Below are positions 10,765 to 25,129 of a stretch of 64,000 nt of DNA, in pieces. Source of the stretch: Phascolarctos cinereus (taxonomy: Eukaryota; Chordata; Mammalia; Diprotodontia; Phascolarctidae); contig NW_018344336.1 of NCBI RefSeq assembly GCF_002099425.1, positions 592,001 through 656,000 on the forward strand, in the 5' to 3' direction. The notes beneath the pieces are model-generated. The model was not told the origin of the DNA. It worked only from the letters and a program-made list of their open reading frames with translations, and ran no database searches. Position 1 is the first letter of the stretch, and each line of letters opens with the position of its first letter. The translations under genes were made by a program, and so were the position numbers.

Positions 10765-10974
10765 ATCAATCAATCAATAAACATTTCTTAAGTGCCTACT
10801 ACGTTCTAGGCACTGTGCTAAATGGTAGGGATACAAAAAGAAAAAAATGACAGTCCCTAATACTCAAAGAACTTACAATCTGATGGGTATATACAGGATA
10901 AATAGGAACTAGTTAACAGAGGGAAGGCACTAGAATTAAGACAGGTTGGTAAAGGCTTCCTGTAGGAGGTGGGA
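10765..10974 (-). mobile_element. L2 3' end, reverse strand
   Basis: TCAATCAATAAACATTTC, CTACTACGTTCTAGGCACTG and AGGCTTCCTGTAGGAGG are the reversed L2 3' terminus and adjoining sequence. Confidence 0.75.
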
Positions 10975-11365
10975 TTTTATTTTTTTATTAATGAATTAAT
11001 TTTTAGTTTTCAACATTCACTTCCATAAGATTTTGAGTTCTAAATTTTCTCCTCCTCCCTTCCTTCTCCCCACCCCAAGATGGCATGCAATCTGCTATAA
11101 GCTCTACATATACAATCATATTAAACATATTTTCACATTAGTCATGTTGTAAAGAAGAATTAGAACCAATGGGAGGAACCATGAGAAAAAAAGAAACAGG
11201 AAAAAAAGAGAGAGAGCAATTAATATGCTTCCATCTGCCTTCAGACTCCTCAGTTCTTTTTCCGGATGTGGATAGCATTTTCCATCATGAGTCTTTTGAA
11301 GTTGCCTTAGACCACTGCATTGATGAGAAGAGCCAAGTCTATGAAAGTTAGTCATCACATAATGT
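10975..11365 (-). mobile_element. L1 3' fragment, reverse strand (5'-truncated)
   Basis: The T-rich start, CAACATTCACTTCCATAAG, CACCCCAAGATGGCATGC, ATGAGAAAAAAAGAAAC and GGATGTGGATAGCATTTTCC are the reversed L1 3'UTR and last ORF2-proximal bases. Only the 3' end is present, as expected for 5' truncation. Confidence 0.85.
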
Positions 11366-11655
11366 TGCTGAGCTACAGCAGGTTAAAGCAGATTAGGTGT
11401 TCACACCAAGTCTACCAATGTGGTAAAGCCCCCAGGAAGTTGAGTCACCAGGTTCCCTAAGATGGGAATCCCCAGCCCAAGTTGGAAATGGAGCATTTCA
11501 AAACTCCCTTAATGATCAACAGTGGAAGTGAGCCCATGAGTGGCAGGCTATACCTCAGCCTGGGGGAGAAAAAATGAACCAGTCCCCCCCCAAAAAAAAA
11601 AAAAAAGGATGTGAGCTCTGGGTGTGAAGCTGTATGCATTGGTACTCTATTCCAA
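11366..11655. other. Low-copy non-coding sequence
   Basis: No gene is recognised; an A-run lies at about 11,592-11,606. Confidence 0.4.
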
Positions 11656-11885
11656 ACATTAGAATATCTATTAGTGATTATTTGTATTTCTCTAGCACAT
11701 TCAAGTTTTCACAGTGTTTTCCTCACAATAATCCTGCTATTATTTTTCTGATTTTATATGTAAGGAAACTCAGACTCAGAGATGCAAGGCTACTTAGTGA
11801 GCTCCAATTGCAAAGCTAGTTTCAGAGCTAGGATTTCAATTGAGATCTCCCCACCCATTTCCACAGCCACCTTGTTGCTTTGTAC
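11656..11885 (-). mobile_element. MIR fragment, reverse strand
   Basis: TAAGGAAACTCAGACTCAGAG, GCTACTTAGTGAGC and AGGATTTCAATTGAGATC follow the reversed MIR order. Diverged. Confidence 0.55.
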
Positions 11886-11899
11886 CAGAGACCATGAGG

Positions 11900-11980
11900 G
11901 AAAGGGGAATAAGTATTTATCAAGTGCCTACTAAGAATTAGGTACGCACTAAGGGCTTTATAAATATTATCTCAGTTAAT
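11900..11980 (-). mobile_element. MIR3/THER1 3' end fragment
   Basis: ATAAGTATTTATCAAGTGCC, then TTTATAAATATTATCTCAG, fits the reversed 3' end of MIR3/THER1. Confidence 0.55.
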
Positions 11981-11989
11981 CTCCATGCC

Positions 11990-12298
11990 CAGGCTGTCTT
12001 AGCCATTTTCTCCTGTATATCTTGCCCTTCTATGCCTTTCCATTTCTGGAACCATAATCAAATCAATACTGCCATTTTACTTCTGGGAAGGATGTACTAA
12101 TCTACTCAGTTCTCACTCCATTCATCATTCCTGTAACTCTCCAAAACAAAACAAAACAAAACAAAAACCCCTTAACACCATGTGTGTTTTCTACTCTTAT
12201 CAGGATGTAAGTTTCTTGAAGGTAGGGACTGACTTCCTTCTATGTATCCCCAACTGTTCAGCCCAGTGCTTGGCACTTAGTAGATTGATTCATTTATC
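11990..12298 (+). mobile_element. L2 3' end fragment, forward
   Basis: AAGTTTCTTGAAGGTAGGGAC, TATGTATCCCCAACTGT and CAGTGCTTGGCACTTAGTAG match the forward L2 3' terminus. An AAAAC tandem run interrupts it at about 12,143-12,166. Confidence 0.6.
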
Positions 12299-12499
12299 TG
12301 TGGCTCCAAGCTCCCTCCACCACACTGGGGCTGCCTTTCCTTCTCATAGTTTATAGGCAAATGTATGGCTGGTATTTCAACAACATGGCCAGTCCATGGG
12401 AGTTGCACTTTCTACAATAGTTTGAATGCTTGGCAGTTCAGCTTGAGAAAGAACCTCAGTGTCTGATAACTTATCCTGCCAGGTGATCTTCAGAATCCT
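12299..12499. other. Low-copy non-coding sequence
   Basis: No gene or repeat is recognised; this is the left flank of the long L1. Confidence 0.35.
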
Positions 12500-12870
12500 T
12501 CTTTTTTTGTTTTTAATTTTATTAATTTATTTTGATTTATCAACAATCACTTCCATATGCTTTTGAGTTGAAAATTTTTCTCCCCCTTCCTCCCCCCCAC
12601 CCTCCCCAAGACGGCGCACAGTCTGATATGCATACCCATTTTACATACCCATTAAACATATTTTCACATTAGTGAAGTTGTAAGCAAAACTTAAAACCAA
12701 GAGGAGGAACCATTAGAAAGATGAAACAAAACTCAACAGAAGGTAAAAATAAGTGATAGCTATTCGACTTCCATAGCTCTTTCTTTGGATGTGGACAGCA
12801 TTTTCCATCCTGAGGCCTCTGGAGATGTCTTAGATGCTCTTAATGCTGAGATGGGTTCAGTTTCACAATC

Positions 12871-16674
<3,804 letters not shown>

Positions 16675-17281
16675 CCTTTTCCCCCATTTATGCTTTTCTT
16701 TCTCCTTTTTCCTTTCCCCCTTCACTAGTGTTTTGCTTTTGACCACCACCTCCTTCAGTCCCTCCCCCTTTTATTATCCCTTTCCCTTTTCTTCCCCTTT
16801 AGTCTTACTGCTTCTTCCCTCCCTTCTCCCCTCCCTTTTCTTTCCCCTTTTCCCTCCTACTGCCTATAGGGCAAGTTAGATTTCTATACCTAACTGATTA
16901 TGATTATGCCCTTCTTGAGCCAAATTTGATGACAGTCAGGTTCAAACAATGCTCCCCCCTCCCTTCTTTCCCTCTGCTGTAATAGGATTTTGTGTCTTTT
17001 CCTGTAATGTAATTTACCCTTGTCTGCCTCCTCCTTTCTCAGTACATTTTCTAAGATCAGATTGATCCACTTATTTGGATCCATTTAACCCACTTGATTA
17101 GATTTTTTTTTATCATTACATCAAAGTCAACTAATATCCACCCTCTTTATGTATACTCCTTTAACATGGTGTAATAACAATACAGTTCTCAAGGGTTGCA
17201 AGTGTCATATTCCCTTGTAGGGGTTTAAACAGCCCCCCCCTTATTAACAACATATTGTATCTTTCTGTCCCATTTACCTTT

Positions 17282-18306
17282 TTAAGTCCTTCTTGAGTCC
17301 TGTACTTGAAGATCAAATTTTTTGTTGAGCTCTGGTCTTTTTATCAGGAAAGTTTGGAAGTCTCCTATTTGTTGAATATCCACTCCTCCCTTGAAAAATG
17401 ATGCTCATTTTTGCTGGGTAATTGATCCTTGGCTGCATTCCAAGCTCCTTTGCCTTAGAATATCATGTTCCATGCCCTGGTCTTTTAATGTAGAAGCTGC
17501 AAGGTCCTGTGTAATCCTGACTGTGGTTCCATGATATTTAAATTGTTTCTTTCTGGCTGCTTGCAGCACCTTCTCTTTCATCTGGTAATTTTGGAATTTT
17601 GCTATTATATTCCTTGGTTTGTCAATTTGGGATCTCTTTCAGGTGGTGATGGTGGATTCTTTCTATGGTTATTTTCCCTTCTGGTTCTAGGACTTCAGGG
17701 CAGTTTTCCTTTATGATTTCCTGAAAGATACTGTCCAGGCTCTTTTTTTCATCATGATTTTCAGGTAGTCCAATAATTTTTAAATTGTCTCTCCTGATGA
17801 TTTTCCAGGTCGGTTGTTTTACTGAGGTATTTTACATTTTCATCTTTTTTTTCTTTTTTTGTTTCTGTTTGACTGATTCTTGCTCTCTCATAGAGTCATT
17901 AGTTTCCATTTGTCCAATTCTATTTTTAAGATTGTTCTTCTTTAGATTTTGTCTTCTTTCCATTGGCCAATTGTATTTTTTAGGACTTGTTTTCTTCAGT
18001 GTACTTTTTTTCCATTGGCCAATTGTTTTTAGGGACTTGTTTTCTCAGTTATTTTTTTTTCCAAGCTATTGACTCTCTCTTTGTACCTCTCATTTCTTTC
18101 CCTATTTTTTCTTCTACCTCTCACATTTAACTTTTAAAATCCTTCTTGAGCTCTTCTAAGAAGGGTTTTTGGGCTTCAGAGCAGTTCACGTTCCCTTTTG
18201 AGGTTCCACATGTGGGTTTGTTGACAATGTTGTCCTCTTCAGAATTTCTGCCTTGATCTTCATTCTTCCCATAATAAGAATCTATCATACATTTATTTTT
18301 TCTCAT
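17282..18306 (-). pseudogene. L1 ORF1 remnant, reverse strand
   Basis: The start codon complement is at 18,304-18,306 and the terminal TAA complement at 17,282-17,284. The same landmarks as in the half-L1 are readable in pieces: the N-terminal IDSYYG-like segment, the Glu/Lys heptad zone and the C-terminal KKFDLQVQ just before the stop. The total is about 340 codons, normal for L1 ORF1. No long open frame survives on the reverse strand, so it carries multiple frame defects. Confidence 0.8.
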
Positions 18307-18770
18307 GATGTTTGCTTATTTCCTGGCCTTTAAAAAAGATTGAGTTCTCCTGCTGGGGAGAAGAGGGCACTGACCCAAGTTTCTTGGGTTGGGAACCTAG
18401 GGCCTGTCCACTAGCTTTGTGTTCTGGGGCCTCCAATGCTGTCAGTTGGAGACTCTAGGGTTCTGGCAGCTTACTGGGTATTGGTTCAGAATCAGCAACA
18501 CTGGAATTCTAGGGGTAGTTTTGGGTAGTGTGGCTCCTGGAGATTTCCTGCTCACCCAGACCTTTCCTTCCTTTTGCTTTCTTCAGCTCCTTTCAGATGG
18601 ATGTTGCAGGATGTTTATTTGCCTGGGGCCCCTAGAAGCGCTACTGAGGCACTGGGAGAGCTGGTTGCTGTAGAATGCCAAGGCACCTGGTGGTTTCCCA
18701 AGCTGGTTTCTACTGGTTCCCCCATCCTCAGTAAGGCACTCAGGGGTCCAGGTGTTGGTGTTTCCCTTTT

Positions 18771-20426
18771 AACTCTCAATCCTAGGTCCCCAAAGCAAGT
18801 ACAACTCACAGAGAAGGCCACTGTCAGGAAGATATTCAAACTGTGACATAAAGGGGAAATGAGGAGAAGGGTGAAGGACGGGCACTAGGGGTTGGGATGT
18901 GTGGCAGGAGGAGGTGGGGAGGAAGGCCAATATGCACTGTGAGGAGTCTGTGGAAGTAATTCCTTGTGATTTCCAGTGGCCTTCAATAATGCCCACTGTA
19001 GTTTCTTTGGAATAGACTGGCCCTATTCAGCAAGGTACCCTGGTATGGACTTTTTAAAATCTCTACTTGGCCTGTGGCTTCTGAGGAACTAGTGATTATA
19101 TCATTTGTGGGGGGCTGAGCCAGGGGGTTGCTTCTGTTGAGTTCTGCATGTTGTAGATGTCCACGCTGAAACTGTCAATGGCAGCAGGGCTGGCCCTCGT
19201 TAATCTAGAAGAAAAATGGGCTAAAGTAGGAAGTGGGTGGGAGCGTAACCCTGAGTGTGTGACCAACAGAACTCACTTAGCAAAGTGCCTGGCATTGAGG
19301 AGGTGCTTAATAAATGTTTACCAATTGATGGACTGACAAAAAGCCCTTTCCCACTCCCTCCCAATGGGATTTCTATACCTTTGTTCTTTAAGCTTGGCAT
19401 CAGCTTCTTGCTCACAGGTTGGCTCCCAGAGACACTAGACCCAGCCTGGCATTCTTCAGAAGAGACCAAGGAGCCAGAGGGTTTCCCCTCAGTCAGTTGA
19501 CATTTTTCTTTCTTCCTCCTCCTCCTCCTCCTCCTCTGTGAAGGACTCAAAGGTCTCACTGGAATAGCTGGAATGAACACTACTATGGTCCACTACTGAC
19601 TGATGAGAATCATCCCTGGCCCTCTTTGGTGAGGCTCCATCAAGGACCACATAAGGCATTACTGCAAAGACCAGAAGGTGGCTTGGTTGGCAAATAAGCT
19701 CTTTGCTCTCTGCTGCCCGCCCTCCTCTCCCCACCCCCTTGGCATGACTAAGGAAAGAGCAACATCACAGAACCAGGATGATTTATGGGGCTGGCAGAGA
19801 GGGACAGACAGAGGAAACAAGAAAGATCTTTAAATGAGACCTTCCTCAGCTACATCTCATTTGATGTAGGCACATCTCTTTGGTGTCTGCCTGAAACAGA
19901 GATGCAAATTGACTCACGTGAAACTGACAGACTTTGTGAGAATCCAGTCTCTGTGGCTTAAGACTCTAGGGATATTTGTGGAAATTGCTCGGATGTTCAT
20001 TTTCCTCCTAAAGTGGATTGGGAACAGTAAGGCATGGAGTTAGAGTTAGGAGGCTAAACAACTCCCAAAATCATTCCCCTGAACTACAAAGTCAAGGCTT
20101 AGTTTTATAGCCAGTTACCTGGGGCTTACAGATAAATGACACCCACCTACCCAGTGGGAATGGGTGGGAAATAGAGGGGAATAGCTAAGGGAAGAAGAAG
20201 AAGGTCACTTATTGGGTAACTAGGTCCATTCAATGGTCTGCATAGCAGATTGATAAGTAGGTCAAACCCTATCTGAAAGGTCTTATATCAGTGGTCTGTG
20301 GCTTAGGGGGGCAATAGAAGTTGATCAAAGATACAGCTACTATGATATTTACTTTAGAAACTTGTACAACCTGGAAAAGGGTTTAAATTGGGCAAATAAG
20401 TTGGCTGTGTCTCCAGGGCCTAAGAG
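18771..20426. other. Low-copy non-coding sequence
   Basis: No gene is recognised. It holds a short L2 3' end (below) and a CTC/CTT triplet tract at about 19,510-19,540. The open frames at 19,221-19,580 and 19,489-19,734 on the reverse strand are low-complexity around that tract. Confidence 0.4.
19270..19336 (+). mobile_element. L2 3' terminal fragment
   Basis: AAAGTGCCTGGCATTGAGG, then GTGCTTAATAAATGTTTACC, is the L2 3' terminus. Confidence 0.6.
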
Positions 20427-21028
20427 AGTCATTCTTTTTGTGGTGGCCAAGAATTAGACATTGAGGGGATGCCCATCAATTGGGGAATAGCTGGACAAGT
20501 TGTGGTATATGACTGTAATGGAATACTTGTGTTCCATAAGAAATGATGAGCAGCTGGACTTCAGAAAAACCTGGAAAGATTTACATGAACTGATGCTGAG
20601 CGAAGTGAGCAGGACCAGGAGAACACCGTGCGATGACCAACTTTGATAGACTTAACTCTTCTCAGCAATACAAAGATCTAAGACAACTACAAAAGACTCA
20701 TAAGGGAAAATGCTGTCCACATCTGGAGAAAGAACTATGGAGTCTAAATGCAGATCGAAGCATACTATTATCTCTCTCTCTCTCTCTTTTGTTTCTTCTT
20801 TCTCATGGTTTTTTCCCTTTGGTTCTAATTCTTCTTTCACAACATGACTAAAGTGGAAATATATTTAGTATGATTGTACATGTATAGCCTACATTAGATT
20901 GCATGCCATCTTGGGGAGATGGGAGTGGAGAGAGAGGGAGAAAATTTAGAGCTCAAAATCTTATAGAACTGAATGCTGAGAACTAAAAACAAATAAATAA
21001 TAAAATTTTAATATAAAAAAAAAAGAAG
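20427..21028 (+). mobile_element. L1 3' fragment, forward (5'-truncated)
   Basis: It begins in ORF2 (TTTTTGTGGTGGCCAAGAATT, corresponding to the LFVVAKN segment), runs through GGGGAATAGCTGG and AAGAAATGATGAGCAG, then the 3'UTR (ATGGTTTTTTCCC, CATCTTGGGGAG) and an A-rich tail. A 7-bp CTAAGAG flanks it on both sides (20,420-20,426; 21,029-21,035), a weak candidate target duplication. Confidence 0.8.
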
Positions 21029-21124
21029 CTAAGAGCCAAGCCTACAAATTCAGGTTTCCATCCTAAAAGTTAATTATTTGGGAACCCATACTTCTCACAG
21101 GCTAAACCTTATCCTATGGACTCT

Positions 21125-21350
21125 AATGCTTGAGTCCTCTCAAGTTTACACAGTATTTCATGTACATTATCTCAGGGGCTCCTCACACCATCCCTCTGAG
21201 GGAGGGACTACAGGTATCACCTTCCCTCCTGTAAAACTGAGGCTCAGTGACTTGAGTGCTCATGATCTCACAGCTAAAAGTATCACAGGCAGGATTTGAA
21301 CTTGGATTTCCTAGGTACTGAATTCATCCCTATAATGCCCACATCACATT
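21125..21350 (-). mobile_element. MIR SINE, reverse strand
   Basis: ACATTATCTCAGGGGCTCC, AAAACTGAGGCTCAGTGAC, ATCTCACAGCTAAAAG and CAGGATTTGAACTTGG follow the reversed MIR order. Confidence 0.7.
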
Positions 21351-21721
21351 GCTTCCTCTCCTTACTAGATGTTAAAATGTCAATTCCCCAGAACGTTCGA
21401 TGTAGCAAGCTGTCCCATTCCTTTAATTTTCTGGGCTGAAGGTGAACCAGAAAAGTGTTTCTGTTTTAAAACTTGTAGCCAAATATCTTCTCAACAGAAA
21501 AATAGTCCACATTCCTGCCTTCATAAATATAATACAATGTATAATGTCAAACTGTCTTTTTGATAACTCAGGATGTTGCTGGAATGCAAGGCCATCCTTC
21601 TGAACAATGCTCCCTGCTCTCTGTGGGAGGTGGGAGTACAATGTGTAGAGGGAGATCAGTCTGTAAGGACACCAGATCACCCCCTGCCAGCTCTTCTTGG
21701 TAGCTGCCATTACTTTTCTTT
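21351..21721. other. Low-copy non-coding sequence
   Basis: No gene or repeat was recognised here. Confidence 0.35.
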
Positions 21722-22020
21722 ATGCTGTTGTTTGTTGTTGTCCTTCATTTTCGAAGGGGACCAAGACTTGACTCACAAATTAGATTTAAGTGAGGCAGAG
21801 CTGCACAAAGTCATCAACCTCACTGTCTCTTCCACAGTCATCAAAGTTGAGTGGTAAGGCAAAAGTCAAGATGACTGGCGATGGCCTGGGATGCAGTGGA
21901 TGACCTTGACATTTTGATGTCTGACCAAGCTCTAAGTGCTCCACAGAGCCTGTTTCAGCTGCCTTCCTGACCATTGGAGCAAATTATTCTCATCTGCCCA
22001 TTCAGCCAAGGAAATCTTCA
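21722..22020 (+). mobile_element. Dispersed SINE-like repeat (copy 2)
   Basis: TTGTTGTTGTCC, CATTTTCGAAGGGGACCAAG, GATTTAAGTGAGGCAGAGC, TCAAGATGACTGGCGATGGC and GATGCAGTGGATGACC parallel the element at 7,262-7,545. The family is not named with certainty. Confidence 0.6.
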
Positions 22021-22079
22021 CATGCTTTGTATTGATACCTGACGGGGTTAGAACACATTGTAGGTGCTAAATATATAAT

Positions 22080-22165
22080 TGTTTCCTTCCTCCTCTCCCC
22101 TCCTCTCTCCTTTCCTTCATTCCTTTGTTCCTTTCTTCCCTCCCTCCCTCCTTCCTTCCATTCCA
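22080..22165. repeat. TTCC-rich low-complexity tract
   Basis: Imperfect CTTCC/TCCC pyrimidine repeats. Confidence 0.9.
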
Positions 22166-22310
22166 AGGTCCATGGCCCCCATCCCAGCTCCTCTGCCCTA
22201 CCTCCCATATGATATTGTAAACTGGTCATCCTCTTTTTATCCTGAAAGATGGGGGCAGCAAAATGACAATTGGAAAAGTTACTGGAAAAGATCTTAAAGA
22301 CAATCTAGTC

Positions 22311-22558
22311 CAGGGATTCTTAACCTGCGGTGCATAGAATCCACCCTCCAAGGAGTCCATGGATGGTTTTCAAGGGCTCTGTGAACTTGGATGGAGCAGG
22401 GTAAAAATTATATGTTCCTTTTTCCTAACTTCTAAGTGACCTTGAGCATCCTCAATTAGGAATGCAGGCAGCAAACACGATTCTGAAAATGGGTCCATCA
22501 GCTTCCCCAGACTGAATGCCAAAGGGGTTCATGATCCCCAAAATGTGAAGGTCCCCTG
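22311..22558. mobile_element. hAT-type non-autonomous DNA transposon
   Basis: The terminal inverted repeats are CAGGGATTCTTAACC at the left and GGTCCCCTG at the right. The eight-base flanks ATCTAGTC and ATCTAGAG share six positions, as expected for an aged hAT 8-bp duplication. No coding capacity. The interior shows GGGTCCATCAGC and GACTGAATGCCAAAGGGG, typical of this MITE type. Confidence 0.75.
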
Positions 22559-23143
22559 ATCTAGAGTCTAAGCAGCTTCATTTCACTGAGGAGACTCCTC
22601 AGTGCTTTGTCTAAGCCCCCAGACCTAGTTCAGAGCCAGGACCAACCCCAGGCCCTGCCCTCAGCCGCCTCCCCTTCTGTCTTCTCCTTTTCCTCCTCTT
22701 CTTCCTCCTCCTGCTCTTCTCTTTTTCCAGTATACCCACTGCACTGCAAGGTGGGTGCCAGTTTACCGAGGTCTCCTCTGAACCTTCAAATCATTACAAG
22801 TTGTTACAAAGCCCTTCCATCACTAGAATGTATCTATGTGTATGAGTGTGTGTGTGTCTTCTAACACCTTACAATAGTTGGTACGTTATACAGTATTTTC
22901 ACATCTCTTCTGTCAGTTTTTTTTTTTGCCTTTGGTTCCCTTATGTGCAAATTTATGGGGCTAGACATGGATTCTCAGGTCTTTTCATGCTCTAAATCTA
23001 TGATTCCATGAATTAGAAGAGGACTTAGAAAGCCTTGAGTCCAACCTCATGAAATTACTGACTAGGAAATAGGTGGTGAGAGGTGAGGTCACTTAATCAT
23101 AGCATTTTTTTTTACAGAGTTTTAAGGCTGCAAAGAGGCATCT
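22559..23143. other. Mostly low-copy sequence with a MIR-like piece
   Basis: A Ser/Pro low-complexity tract is at about 22,660-22,730. From about 23,000 a MIR-like reversed piece is visible (GGAAATAGGTGGTGAGAGG). The segment TTTTAAGGCTGCAAAG at 23,118-23,143 looks like the left half of the MIR3 that resumes at 23,385. Confidence 0.45.
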
Positions 23144-23384
23144 AGGTGGCCCAGTTGATAAAATGCTGGGCGTGGAGTCAGGAAGACCTGAGTTCAAATC
23201 CAGCCTTAGATACTTCCTAGCTGCCTGAACCTGGGCAAGTCATTTAAACTCCCTTTGCCTTAATCCACTGAAGAAGGAAATGGCAAACCACTCCAGAATC
23301 TTTGCCAAGAAAACCCCACGGAGAGTATTGGCATGCTGTGGTCCATGGGGTCACAAAGAGTCCAACACGATTGAGCAACACTTT
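23144..23384 (+). mobile_element. tRNA-derived SINE with RTE-type tail
   Basis: Head GGCATCTAGGTGGCCCAG, box B GAGTTCAAATCCAGC, core CCTGGGCAAGTCATTT, then CCAAGAAAACCCCA and the RTE tail GGGGTCACAAAGAGTCC, ending GAGCAAC. It interrupts a MIR3/THER1 copy. Confidence 0.8.
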
Positions 23385-23562
23385 GGGTATATTATCCTAT
23401 TTGTAGGGATACACCTGGGGGAGATGCTATCAGTTATCATTCCCATCTTACCGATGAAGAAACCGAGGCAGATAGATGTTAAGTGATCTGCCCAGGGTTG
23501 AACCTGGGTCTTCCTGATTTCAGGTCCAGTACGCTACTATTGCACCACATGGTTGCCTCAGG
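23385..23562 (-). mobile_element. MIR3/THER1 SINE, reverse strand, split
   Basis: ACTTTGGGTATATTATCC, CGATGAAGAAACCGAGGC, GATCTGCCCAGGGTTGAACC and CCACATGGTTGCCTC form the reversed body. The 3' part lies left of the inserted SINE. Confidence 0.7.
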
Positions 23563-23926
23563 TTGGGAGTAGGGGCCTGGGCATAGAAACATGAATCAGG
23601 TATGGGGGATAGGTAGTTATTTTGTATTCAGAAAAGAAATGTTAAACACAACATGTGTGTCTATTTGACAAAAAGAAGCTTAGGCAGCAGTAATAGCTTC
23701 TCTTTTACTCTGTTTCATAGCTATATCTATACACATATGCATATTTATGCATGTAATGTGAATTTGATGTGATTTGTACATGCACCAGATTCCAGACACG
23801 TGTATATGTGTACACACGCACACACACAAATGGGGGAGGGAGAAGAGACACACACACACACACACACACACACAGAGCTCTAGTTTATATTAATAAGATT
23901 AGGATAGGAGTTGAATCTTTTCCACT
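23563..23926. other. Low-copy sequence with CA microsatellite
   Basis: It has CA/TG runs at about 23,811-23,827 and 23,850-23,873. No gene is recognised. Confidence 0.5.
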
Positions 23927-23928
23927 TA

Positions 23929-23989
23929 TACAGGGTGTCCCAAAAATTTTAACTTAGAGACTGCACTAAGACTTTTGGGACACCTTGTA
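23929..23989. mobile_element. Mariner/Tc1-type MITE, 61 bp
   Basis: The outer ends are nearly perfect inverted repeats, TACAGGGTGTCCCAAAA against TACAAGGTGTCCCAAAA, with a TA dinucleotide on each side (23,927-23,928 and 23,990-23,991). A TA target and CAGGG ends are hallmarks of mariner elements. It is far too short to code for anything. Confidence 0.85.
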
Positions 23990-23991
23990 TA

Positions 23992-24409
23992 GTCCTAGAT
24001 TTGCCCAGAACCCTGACAGATTAAGCAGCTAAATCTGCTACATACTGTTAATCTCTTGTTTTTATATCATCTTCATGTCTGAATATCTGCCTCTCCCCTT
24101 GCCTAAGGGATTCTCTAATGCATCCATATTAAGAAGGAATTTTTTAAAAGGGGGGAGGGGGGAGGCGTTCAGCAAAAATAGCCAACACATATTCTAAGTC
24201 TGACAGTATATCCTCTTTTCCATACTCCTAGTCCCAAACTCTGCAAAGGCCTTCTCTAGAACCAAACTCCATAAATACAATCACACCGGATTACATTTTT
24301 CTTTTCCTCTTTTCCCTGGAAATTGATCTGTTGGGCTTTTTAGGCATACTGTTCTCCAGCTTCTACCCCTCCCCTCCCCCTTCTTGGCTTCCTAAGAGCA
24401 GGGAATCTA
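23992..24409. other. Low-copy non-coding sequence
   Basis: No gene is recognised; a G-run lies at about 24,151-24,164. Confidence 0.35.
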
Positions 24410-24800
24410 TCATGGCACCGCAGTGCCCCACCCAGGGGGCTCTGGCAACCGGAGGAGAAGGGGAGAATACGGCCATCTTGAGTAAGGGGGGGCACGTCAT
24501 TTCAGTGGGTGCTGTGCCGCCATCTTGAATAAGGGCGGTTATGCATCATCTCAGTGTGTGCTTTGCCGCCATCTCGAGTACCTTGGAGTTGGGGGTCGGA
24601 GATGGAAGTGGCAGCCCTAAGGCCTCAGTGTGAGGTGTACTTGGCCCGCCCTCCCATTGGTCCAGCCCTCTCGGCTCCGCTTCATTGTCCCTCCTCGGAG
24701 GCTGACCCTTGGTTGGCCAGTGAGTGCAAAGTGTCCCCAGCGGCAAGCCTTTCACCGTAGCCTTTGGCCCTTCCAATAAAGGCCTCAGTTTGGGCCCCTG
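24410..24800 (+). promoter_or_regulatory. CpG-bearing patch with tandem YY1-like sites; promoter or LTR candidate
   Basis: CpG is rare elsewhere in the window but recurs here. Three copies of a unit of about 48 bp carry GGCCATCTTG (24,471), GCCGCCATCTTG (24,516-24,527) and GCCGCCATCTCG (24,565-24,576). The middle one matches the textbook YY1 site. CCAAT complements (ATTGG, TTGGTTGG) follow, and an AATAAA lies at about 24,775. This could be a promoter or CpG island about 1.5 kb upstream of the FZR1 retrocopy, or the remains of a solo LTR, since AATAAA after a GC-rich stretch also fits that. Not resolved. Confidence 0.5.
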
Positions 24801-25129
24801 CCTAGGAGAGTCCCTCTGACTTTTCCCCACCCCTAAATCCCTTGAGGCAACCCCTGGCAGGCTAGCCTGGGACCCAGAGCCTTATACTGGTCCTGCCCCC
24901 CCCCACGGGCCCTTATTTCCCAGGCATCTCCAAGACAGTGTCCCTTCTTAGAATTATCTTCATTGTTGGCCTGAGGGTGGATCCAGGGACAACTCTGAGG
25001 CCTCCAGCCTTCTCGCCAGATGGAGTTTAGGAAAGCCCTCTTTTCCTAGACCTCTCCCAAACCATTCTCTTAAGACTGAGGTACCTCCTCCTAGGCTGTT
25101 CACCAGGGGCAAAGTGCCTCCTCCCCCAA

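Noticed and set aside
22607-22864. 85-codon Ser-rich frame
   Set aside because: The serine run comes from a TCC/TCT low-complexity tract; no conserved context.
24410-24800. Confident call of a solo LTR
   Set aside because: An AATAAA after a GC-rich stretch is suggestive, but no TG...CA ends or flanking duplication could be fixed by eye, so it stays as an alternative only.
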